From NCBI RefSeq assembly GCF_011386835.1, contig NC_088800.1, positions 13,850,572 to 13,914,571 of the forward strand: a stretch of 64,000 bases of DNA, written 5' to 3'. The DNA is from Chrysemys picta bellii. Lineage: Eukaryota > Chordata > Testudines > Emydidae. The translations under genes were made by a program, and so were the position numbers. This document shows positions 46,407 through 55,252 of the stretch, one piece after another (the stretch's first letter is position 1; every line of letters starts with the position of its first letter). Under the pieces are notes generated by a model. That model saw only the letters and a program-made list of their open reading frames with translations. It was not told where the DNA came from and did not search any database.

Positions 46407-48453
46407 TCAAATTTTGGGAAATGAGAGCCTTCTGCTACTAGAGCTCTCTGCAGGGGTGGAGTGAGAGTTAGCAGGGACTCTGCCGCCTCTCCTTCTTTGC
46501 ACTTTGGGTGAGGTGGGTATGGGACTTGGTGGCGGGGGAGGGCGGTTAGAGATGGACTGCAGCGGGGCTCTGTCCTCCTGCCTCCGTTCCTGCAGAACAT
46601 CCACAAGGCGCCGGAGCGTGTCCGTTTGCTCCCTCAGTAGTCCAAGCAGCGTTTGAGTCGCCTGCTGGTCTTCCTGCCGCCACCTCTCCTCCCGATCCAT
46701 GTTGGCTTGGTGCATTCGGGTCAAGTTCTCCCGCCACTGGGTCTGCTGTGCTGCCTGGGCTTGGGAAGAGGCCATAAGCTCAGAGAACATGTCCTCCCGT
46801 GTCCTCTTCTTCCTACGCCTAATCCGCGCTAGCCTCTGGGAGTGTGATTCCAGGCTAGGTTGTGAGACAGTCGCAGACGGGGCTGTGGAAATGGGAAAAA
46901 GGGAGTGAATTCCTCTGAAAGATAAATGTAGTTGTGAACAAAGAACATAGTCTTTCTCTGTGAACAAGACCATGCACAGCACCTTTCACATGCGCACTCA
47001 GCACAAGGTCGAATTCTCGGCCTTCGCATTCTGTGCCTGGGGTCTTGAACAGCACATTTGAGAAGCGAGGCAGCACAACGGAATTTCTGTTGCAGGCAGA
47101 CATGGTAAGCCGTACACTTGTGGCAGTTTAAAACTTTTATATTACCACTGGCCTCATTTCACATTTAAATCAATGTCAGTCCCTGCTGCCAGCAATCCGG
47201 CAAGCGGGAACTCTGCCCCTGTCCCACCCCCTCGCGGCTGTCCCCGGGAATGATCCCTTTCGGCTGCCCCTCTCCCGCCTCCACCGCGTGGCTGCAAACC
47301 AGCGGTGACAGTTCTGTAAAGGAACGGGAAAGCAGTCCCAACACTAACATTCCCCTACCTAATTAAAAGCAGGTCACCATGGCCGACATCACCCTGATGA
47401 GGATCTCCGAGAGCGACAAAGAGAGAATGCTCCGGGAAAGCCTCCAAAGACCAGGGCCGTATGCCGCCCTGCTGTGCAGAGCAATGATCCCCGAGTACCT
47501 GATAATCTCGTGGCGCGGCAACGTGTCGTACTTCGGAGGACCCAATAAGGCCGCTCTCCCCAAGAACCTCATGCAACGGCTTTCAAGTTACCTCCAGGAG
47601 AGCTTCATCGAGATGTCCCAGGAGGATTACTGCTCTATCCCCGCACATATAGACCGCATTTTACTGTAGCTGCAGTAGCAGGGAATACACAGTAGAGCGG
47701 CTTGTGCAGGACAATCACTGAAAACCGGACATTGCTAGATTTCTTTTCAAAACTTGCACTGCCCCTTACTAAACCGTTAAGCGCCTAGGGCACACTAATC
47801 ATGAACAACCCATTCTTTTAATTGTTAATATTCCTGTTTTGTTAAAAATAAATGTTTAGATGTTTACAACACTTACTGGCTGATCCTTCACCAGATTCTG
47901 TGTCCGGGGTAATGGCTGGGGACGCTTCGTAGGGGATCTCTGTAAGGGTGATGAAGAGATCCTGGCTGTCGGGGAAATCAGCGTTGTGAGAGCTGCCAAC
48001 TGCCTCGCCCTCCTCATCTCCTTCCTCATCTTCCCCGTCCCCTAACATGTCTGAGGAACCGGCCGTGGACAGTATCCCATCCTCAGAGTCCACGGTCACT
48101 GGTGGGGTAGTGGTGGCGGCAGCACCGAGGATGGAATGCAGTGCCTCGTAGAAACGGGATGTCTGGGGATGGGATCCGGAGCGTCCGTTTGCCTCTTTGG
48201 TCTTCTGGTAGCCTTGTCTCAGCTCCTTGATTTTCACGCGGCACTGCGTTGCATCCCGGCTGTATCCTCTCTCTGCCATGTCTTTAGAGATCTTCTCGTA
48301 GATCTTTGCATTCCTTCTTTTGGATCGCAGCTCGGAAAGCACGGACTCATCGCCCCACACAGCGATGAGATCCAAGACTTCACGATCAGTCCATGCTGGG
48401 GCTCTCTTTCTATTCCCAGACTGCATGGCCATCACTGCTGGAGAGCTCTGCAT
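46407..48453 (-). CDS. Harbinger Myb/SANT-like DNA-binding partner, two exons
   Basis: Exon 1 is 48453-47877 and exon 2 is 46882-46407, separated by a 994-bp intron (47876-46883). The donor reads CCA/GTAAGT and the acceptor TTTTTCCCATTTCCACAG/CC. The joined coding length is 1,053 nt, exactly 350 codons plus stop, so the phase fits. Residues about 18-105 form a trihelix Myb/SANT-like domain (WTDREVLDLIAVWGDE, then IYEKISKDMAERGYSR and QCRVKIKELRQGYQK). An acidic tract follows (GEDEEGDEEGE). Exon 2 begins in a Ser-rich linker, then has a basic RRRKKRTR patch, a Gln/Glu-rich coiled-coil-like helix (LLREQTDTLRRLVDVLQERR) and a Pro/Arg tail. In PIF/Harbinger systems this partner binds element DNA and imports the transposase. 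An alternative upstream ATG at 48540 would add 29 residues; the nearer ATG was chosen because the motif-bearing protein starts there. Confidence 0.9.
46855..47103 (-). CDS. possible small ORF in the Harbinger intron (82 aa)
   Basis: Starts ATGTCTGCC with A at -3. It runs as MSACNRNSVVLPRFSNVLF then FDLVLSAHVKGAVHGLVH before entering the exon 2 acceptor region in a different frame. Codon composition in the first 55 residues looks coding-like, but no family is recognised. It may be an alternative first exon of the minus-strand gene or a chance frame. Its ATG and that of the plus-strand 96-codon frame are divergent, 275 bp apart. Confidence 0.25.
   Translation of the reverse strand: MSACNRNSVVLPRFSNVLFKTPGTECEGREFDLVLSAHVKGAVHGLVHRERLCSLFTTTFIFQRNSLPFSHFHSPVCDCLTT
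47379..47669 (+). CDS. third Harbinger ORF, 96 aa, unknown (BEN-like pattern?)
   Basis: Lies wholly within the intron of the minus-strand Myb-like gene, on the opposite strand. The start context CACCATGG is a strong Kozak site. Codons are mostly C- or G-ending, unlike surrounding non-coding DNA. An AATAAA follows at 47847-47852. AATTAAAAGCAG just upstream could be a splice acceptor, so more 5' exons are possible. The product is compact and mixed-charge: an N-terminal helix (SESDKERMLRESLQ), LLCRAMIPEYLIISW, then GNVSYFGGPNKAALPKNLM, RLSSYLQESF and IPAHIDRIL. The spacing of hydrophobic and LP/LD-type positions faintly recalls BEN DNA-binding domains; that is a guess. No such third gene belongs to the standard two-gene PIF/Harbinger layout. 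It could be a captured host domain, an accessory factor, or an alternative exon. Confidence 0.55.
   Translation: MADITLMRISESDKERMLRESLQRPGPYAALLCRAMIPEYLIISWRGNVSYFGGPNKAALPKNLMQRLSSYLQESFIEMSQEDYCSIPAHIDRILL
47847..47852 (+). terminator. polyadenylation signal downstream of the 96-aa ORF
   Basis: AATAAA followed by TGTTTAGATGTTTAC, 178 bp beyond the stop codon and on the same strand. Confidence 0.5.
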
Positions 48454-48609
48454 CGTTGCCAGTGCTGCTGTGCTCGCCACGATGTCCAGACAGGAAATGA
48501 GATTCAAACTGGCCAGACAGGAAAAGGAATTCAAATTCAAATTTTCCCGGGGCTTTTCCTGTGTGGCTGGTCAGAGCATCCGAGCTCGCACTGCTGTCCA
48601 GAGCGTCAA

Positions 48610-48849
48610 CAGAGTGGTGCACTGTGGGATAGCTCCCGGAGCTATTAGCGTCGATTTCCATCCACACCTAGCCTAATTCGACATGGCCATGTCGAATTTA
48701 GCGCTACTCCCCTCGTCGGGGAGGAGTACAGAAGTCGAATTAAAGAGACCTCTATGTCGAACTAAATAGCATCGCAGTGTGGACGGGTGCAGGGTTAATT
48801 CGATTTAACGGCGCTAACTTCGACATAAACGCCTAGTGTAGACCAGGCC
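48610..48849. promoter_or_regulatory. right terminal/subterminal region of Harbinger
   Basis: Contains at least six GTCGA/TCGAC or TTCGA words. It includes a perfect 24-bp palindrome at 48675-48698 (half site AATTCGACATGG) and the terminal TTCGACATAAAC, CCTAGTGTAGACCAGGCC. It mirrors the TTCGA-rich left end. It probably holds binding sites and the promoter of the minus-strand Myb-like gene; the function is inferred. Confidence 0.5.
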
Positions 48850-50075
48850 TAAAATGGCTGTCCCCTGATTACTACTTCCACTTCTGAAACCAAAAAGTTG
48901 TCCCCAATACATGCCAAGAACTTACTGGAAATTTTGTGTTTTGCCATATTACTTTTCCAAAAGATATCTGGGTAGTTAAAGACTCCCATTATTACCTGGT
49001 ATTGTGGTTTGGATCTTTCTGTTATTTGTTCTAGAAATGCCTCATCCATCTCCTCTTCCTGATTTGGCGGTATATAGAAGACCCCTACCAGGATATCAGT
49101 CCTATTTTTACCCCTTTTATCTTTCCCCAGAAATGCTCTATTGGTTGTCTTCCACCTCCTTCTGCACTTCAGAAGAAGTGTATGTATTCTTGATGTATAT
49201 TGCAACTCCTCCTCCCCTTTTACCCTACCTGAACAAACGATACCCTTCTATAGCAATGTTCCAATCATGAGACTTGTCCTGCCAAGTCTCTGTGATGCCA
49301 AATAAGTCGTAATTTAGCTTATTTACTAATACTTCCTGTTCTTCCTGTTTATTCCCCATACTTCTTACATTATTGTATAGACATCTAAGATGTTGAGCAG
49401 ATGCCCCCACTGATTTTCTTCTTGTTGCTCCTATGACCCTATTGTAATTTTCCATGTCCCACTCAAGATCTAACCCTCTGTTAAGGTCGCCTTGTTTTAC
49501 ACTTACCTGTGGGATTTTTGTCATATGCCCCTTATGAACTGAGTTTAAATCCCTCCTCACCAGGTTAGCGAATTGGTGTGCAAAGATACTCTTTCCCTTC
49601 TTGGTCGGGTGGACCCCATCTCTTCCCAGCAGACCTTCTCCCCAGAACAGCATCCCAAGGTCAAGGAAACTGAAGCCCTCCCATCGACACCATCTGCACA
49701 GCCATGCATTCATCTCCAGGATGCACATGTCTCTGCCTGGGCCTTTACCTTCAGTTAAGAGGATGGATGAGAACACGAACTGTTCCCCTTTTGCCCTAGC
49801 TCCCAGAGCCTTGTAGTCACTGTGATCTGCTCAAAGTCAGACCTGACAGTTACATTAGTGCCCATGTGGATGAGCAGCATGGGGTACTGATCAGAGGGAT
49901 AGATGGGCCTCTGCAACTGTTCTGTAATGTCTAGGATGTGGGCTCCAGGCAGGCTACACACCTTCCGAACACATGTCAATCAGCAGATGGATGCTTCCAT
50001 TCCCCTCAGAAGGGAGTCCTCAACCACCAGCACTCTACATCTCCTCCTCTCAGGTGCAGTGGCCATGAGTGTACC
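48850..50075 (-). mobile_element. CR1 LINE, ORF1 esterase and endonuclease part (right of Harbinger)
   Basis: This is the 5' continuation of the CR1 at 42200-43994. From the right, the minus strand shows the SGNH-esterase-like ORF1: an EDSLLRG block near 50000, LLIHMGTN in 49979-49755, and GRDGVHPTKKGKS in 49776-49225. The endonuclease of ORF2 follows (LYNNVRSMGNKQEE, LFGITETWQDKSHDWN, then FYIPPNQEEEMDEAFLEQ). The catalytic GDFNYPD-type motif reads GVFNYPD here, so the Asp is lost. Several stops and frame changes mark it as dead long before the Harbinger arrived. Confidence 0.9.
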
Positions 50076-50410
50076 ACTTTGGGGTTCTGAGTGCATTCGA
50101 TAGGTGTCTGAGTGCAGGAACACCTTTAAAAATCTGGGCCTTCATCTCTCTCTGCCCCAGCTGCCCATCTATAAAAGATCATAGTCCTATTTCCTACTCA
50201 CTGTCTGTCCTATTTAGACTCTGACCATTTGGGGGGAAGGTCTGTGTCTCACTAGGTGAGCCCAGCACAACCCAATCTCCGTTATTAATAGCACACTTAT
50301 CCAAACCAAAATCCAGCTCTGGACTTTTTCTAAAACTTTCTCCTGTGCCAGTGTCCAGGTGGTCCCTGATACAGGGGGCAAGATAAGAAGAATCAAGTGA
50401 TGGTCTACCT

Positions 50411-50746
50411 CAGGGGTCGGCAACGTTTGGCACACGGCTCGCCAGGGTAAGCACCCTGGCGAGCCGGACCAGTTTTATTTACCTGCTGACACGGCAGGTT
50501 TGGTCAATTGCGGCCCCCACTGGCCACGGTTCGCCGTCCTGGGCCAATGGGGGCGCTGAGAAGCCGCGGCCAGCACATCGCTCGCCCGCGCCACTTCTCG
50601 CCGCCCCCATCGGCCCGGGATGGAGAACCGCGGCCAGTGGGAGCCGCGATCGGCCGAACCTGCCATGTCAGCAGGTAAATAAAACTGGCCCGGCCCGCCA
50701 GGGTGCTTACCCTGGCGAGCCGCGTGCCAAACGTTGCCGACCCCTG
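50411..50746. mobile_element. palindromic hAT MITE, CAGGGGTCGGCAACG family
   Basis: Ends CAGGGGTCGGCAACGTTTGG and ..CCAAACGTTGCCGACCCCTG are near-perfect complements. A perfect 8-bp duplication GTCTACCT lies at 50403-50410 and 50747-50754. At 336 bp, it is almost wholly one inverted repeat. Confidence 0.95.
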
Positions 50747-50754
50747 GTCTACCT

Positions 50755-53700
50755 GAAGCCAGCTATCCCAGAATCTGTCTTTCCAATATAGTTGATTATC
50801 AGAGGTGTTCTTTAGCTGCAGATTCCTATGGGCGCACCTCTGAAAATCAGGCCCTTGGGTCATTATGACTTTTCCTGTGATGTAGTGTATGCTAGATGCC
50901 AGGTAAAAATGAGTGCTATTGTATTTCCACCTCTGTTATCTCTGATTCTCTCTGAGGTTGAAATAAACACATCTGAATTATTCACGTTCACTACCAAGGT
51001 ATCTTAACAGAATATATGACAGAGGGAAGAAAATGAGGGATGTCTTTGTTTCACACAGATGAGATCAATGTACCATGACTCAAATGATTATCTGAGACAA
51101 TTCATAATTATTCATGGGACAAATCTTCATTCAATGGCAGAAATGTTCCCGAGACTATGAGCTCCACCATGCAAGGTTCTGAGCCCTAGTCTCAAATTAT
51201 CTATTGTGCTGCTTAAACCAGGGTTTGTGGCTTAAAGACTTTACATAATTCTCTTGTTGCTGCGGGTCTGAAACAGCTAGCCCAAAGCTTTTATTGGTTT
51301 TGAACAGAAAGATTATATGTAAGCTAATATTCTGGGAGCTTTTTATGAACTAAAGAATTTTACAATGGTTTATAATTGCCTGAAGTTGTTACTAAAGCCA
51401 AAATCGGTGTCAGTGGCCCTGAAAAATGAACTGGAGTGGTCAGTCCTCAAGCCGTGTGCAAGCCGTTCCCTAGACTGATGAAGAAAGGTGCAGGGAACTG
51501 AGAGCAGGGGAATGTGCAGTGTGCTCAGCGGAGTGAGCTGGCCCCTCTGCGCCCGCGCCACACTGAGAATCAGGATGTTCTATACACAAATCACAAACAG
51601 ATTCTTCCTGACTTTTATTTCAGGAGAACAACAAGAAGCCAATATAAAGTCCCCATCAGAAAGCACAGGGTGTCCCATTCTGTGTTGCTAGCAGCCATTT
51701 GAAATGTCTCGGAGGGGCGGCTTCTCCAGACAGACTGTTCTCTGCCTGCCCCTGTTTTATACCAGGCCCATCACTGTGACATCTGTGGGCTCACTTCACA
51801 TTTAAAGTGTGATACACAGAAAGCAGCCTTGTGCTAACATAGCTGCACACACACCCTTGGGGAGCAGTGGGGAAGGGGGAAGGAGCAGGAGGGGAGGGGA
51901 GCTGTGAGGTACTCAAGGAAAAGGGCTTCATTGGGATCAAGTGAACTCAAGTGATGTGTATAGTGGCCATTTCAAGGACTTGGTTATTCCTAATGCCAGC
52001 CCAGAGTAGTGGCTACTCCGATGTGTTTAAGAGCTACACTTTGAAGAAAGATGCATATAAAGTAGAGATGACCCAGAAATGTGTCCGAGGGATATAAGAA
52101 AACAATATCCCTCCCACCCAGCTGCTCAGTGCCCCCTGACATTACACTGGGTGCAGGTTCTCCCAGCCCACTTCAACCAGACCCTCCATGTTCGTTCATC
52201 CTATTGGATCTCTCAGCCACTCTAGCACTCCTACACCTCCTCTCTTAGATGGGACCCCCTGCAGGCAGGAAGGTTATTCTCTCCACAGGAGATTAGCACA
52301 GTTTAATGCAGCCTTTCATCTAATCAAAGGTAGGTGCAAGGTAATGGCTCCCGGCAACCCAAATTAGAATAATACAATCAGCTGATGTTTTGCTGAGGCT
52401 GGTACAGAAAGATGAGACTGACTACTTATTGCACACACAATATTGCTTGATTATTCAATGAGCTATTGTATAATCCTAACCAGGCATGTGCAGATAGGGT
52501 AACCAGGAGAGCAAAACTACCGTGGTTTGCATTGTTTCCAGAACTCTGGAACGTGAGACACATGCAGAGCCTAAGACACAGATTTGCAGTATCATGTGGA
52601 TTTTAGATATTTGAAGGCCAGCAACAGATTTGATGAGAGAACCACTTTTTCCCATTTAATTCAGACACAGTGAGTGTATTGCTTTTAGAGAAAAAAGACA
52701 TGTATTCTCTGTTCTCTACAGCTCCCTTGACTCTGCCATTTGATTCCATGCAATAATGGAGCAGTTCAGGGAAAGGTCGTGTGATTATAACATCAGAGAT
52801 TACCGAGCCAATTGGAATGACACAGGTAACTTTAGTTTTGTACAGGTGGATACTAACCCAAATCCTGGGCTGGAGATTTGGAGCTGTTTAGACATAAGCT
52901 TCAGCATTAGCCCATCTCAACGGTGGGCCAATCAAAACCCTAGATCTGAACTTGCCCATACTTCGAGGCAGTTGAGATCTGGACTGCTCCAGTTCCTCTG
53001 CAGTGATTATTAATACTTAGGTATCTATCAAGTAATGTGGAAGTATGTGGTATTTTACATGCTGTGCCTTACATCCAAGGATCTCAGAGTACTGCCCAAA
53101 CGTGAGTCAGTTAATTTGAATATTCAAAACAGAAAACGATATCCCTGTTTCCAAGTGGGAGACGAGTTAAGGACTGGAAACTGGATCTGGATTTCAAACA
53201 CCCCAAATATGGGAATGTTTGGACCCACGTCCATGAAAATGGATACAATCATAAATCATTTTGTTTTTTGCTAGCTGATGACAGTTTGGGGGATTTTTGC
53301 TGGTTTTGTTGTTCTATTCAACACAGAGCTGCGCACTCTCACACACTCACAGATGTGTCTATGTCTGCCCCTCTCTCTCACACAGACACATACATACACC
53401 TTTTTCTTCGTAAGTTTAAGATCTGCAATAGCGAATCCTAAGCATTTCCATTTGGGTAGAACACCACTTCACTTTTAGACAAATAGGAGAAGTCCTTGTG
53501 ATTAAATAATTCCCCTCGCTTTCTATTCATCCCTTGTGCTATAGATCTGTTGGATACTAGTGTGTGTGTGTATGTGTGTGTGTATAGATACATATATTTG
53601 ATTTTATGCGAACTACAATAACCTTCAGCAAGATAATCTCACCTGTCTCTGGAGTGTTAATCTTCATTTCCAACAGCCACCTTCTCTTAAATCCGACCGA

Positions 53701-54160
53701 AGGCAATTGGGGCTGGCAGCAGACTGGCTTCTTGTGGTCTGAAATAACAGGAGTGGAGCCAGAAACAGAGAATGATGCTGACAAGCTTAAGAATCCTGTT
53801 TAAATTACACAGCCACCATTGAGATTTCATGGAAGCTGAACATTTTAGTGATTTGCTGTGTGTTTCCCAATAACCGGATTCCTGCTATAATTACACCTGT
53901 ATTTTTCTCTTTTGTTTTTAATAAGCATTTTAAAGTGCAGGGGCTGAGGCCCTGGGACTGGGTGTCAAGGTAACTGGACAGTGGATTGAGAATTCAAATA
54001 CAAAATTCCTCTTGATTTCCATACAGACCCCATGGAATTGTTGTTATTTTTTAAAGTATTTATGACATTGAATAATAATAGCCTAAAATGAGACAACTGT
54101 TTGTTTCTGTAGGGCACACTGGAAAAGATTAAAGGCCTAGCTGAGATCAGGGATACAATT
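50755..54160. other. unique non-coding sequence with a TG microsatellite
   Basis: The (TG)n tract at about 53560-53583 and CA/CT-rich stretch at 53335-53400 are simple repeats. No exon, RNA gene or mobile element recognised elsewhere. Confidence 0.4.
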
Positions 54161-54162
54161 TT

Positions 54163-54396
54163 CATAAGAACATAAGAACGGTCGTACCGGGTCAGACCAA
54201 AGGTCCATCTAGCCCAGTATCCTGTCTACCGACAGTGGCCAATGCCAGGTGCCCCAGAGGGAGTGGACCTAACAGGCAATGATCAAGTGATCTCTCTCCT
54301 GGCATCCATCTCCATCCTCTGACAAACAGAGGCTAGGGATCCCATTCCTTACCCATCCTGGCTAATAGCCATTAATGGACTTAACCACCATGACTT
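54163..54396 (-). mobile_element. CR1 LINE 3' UTR fragment
   Basis: Starts with the 3' tail CATAAGAACATAAGAACG. ACCGGGTCAGACCAAAGGTC, CATCTAGCCCAGTATCCTGT and CCTGGCTAATAGCCATTAAT follow. Only the 3' UTR is present. Confidence 0.92.
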
Positions 54397-54399
54397 AAC

Positions 54400-54560
54400 C
54401 AAAAAAATCCTATTTTTTAAAATGGCACTTTCAAAAGCATATAAGCGACTTAGGAGCCAAAAATCCTATTTTTTAAAATGGCACTCTCAGGCACTTAGGC
54501 GCCTCATTCAAAGTCAATGGGATATAGACACCTAAGTGTCTTAGACACTTTTGAAAATTC
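54400..54560. repeat. local tandem duplication with ATCCTATTTTTTAAAATGGC
   Basis: The block AAAAATCCTATTTTTTAAAA followed by TGGCAC is repeated at about 54404 and 54460 with a 56-bp period. It is followed by GGCACTTAGGCGCC and GACACCTAAGTGTC palindromic words common in sauropsid repeats. Confidence 0.6.
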
Positions 54561-54943
54561 CACCCCAGTCTAATTAATACAGTGTTGAAAATGGCTGCAG
54601 CAGCTGATGGGCTGTCTACACTGGGACTCACAACACTGTTGTGCCTTGTGTGGGTGTATTGCATGTGCATTAATTCAGTGGGCAAGAGCGGGAGGAACGG
54701 AGCAACCATACACTGTAGCAACCCAGTGAATTCTCAGTAGGAGCTTTCACTCCCTGCCTCAGTGTCCCTTCCTCAAGATAAAAGTAATAAAAGACTTAAA
54801 ACACACTGGAGAGTAGAGGACCCAGCACAGGGCTTTAAGATGGTCTGGCCATTGTTGTCACAGAAGTGATAATGCTATGATAGCAGTTTACACAACATGG
54901 GAAAACAAAGCTAATTTGGGTACAAATCAATGGTTAAAACATG

Positions 54944-54963
54944 ATGATGATGATGATGATGAT
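54944..54963. repeat. (ATG)n microsatellite
   Basis: Seven consecutive ATG/GAT trinucleotides. Confidence 0.85.
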
Positions 54964-55252
54964 TTATTTACTATAGTTACATGAGTCTCTCTTTTCACCA
55001 TGGCTGCTATGTGAGTTATCTCACAGCAGCTCTACGGAGAATGAACTGAAAACTGCCTGGCAGGATTTATGAGGCTGGATGGCTAGATGGCTCCCACAAG
55101 AACTCCCTTCTGATGCGTCAAGGGTTCTGAGAAGGATCTCGTCCGTCTCGTGTCGAGAAAGTCACCCGTCGGCTCCAGATCGATTTCAGACCCAAAGGAA
55201 TCAGTTATTGTTTCAACTTTTATGTAACATAATACAATATCCTTAATATAGT

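Larger units (their letters stand above)
43995..48849 (+). mobile_element. autonomous PIF/Harbinger DNA transposon
   Basis: A 4,855-bp element with terminal inverted repeats GGCCTTGTCTACACTA on the left and, on the complementary strand at the right, GGCCTGGTCTACACTA (15/16). The flanking 3-bp duplication TAA (43992-43994 and 48850-48852) is the size expected for PIF/Harbinger. Removing the element joins AGAATGAAGTCTAA to AATGGCTGTC. This matches the uninterrupted CR1 at about 57843-57866, so the empty site is visible in the same window. It carries a DDE transposase, a convergent spliced Myb/SANT-like gene and an extra 96-codon frame. Subterminal regions are dense in TTCGA/TCGAA words. Confidence 0.96.
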
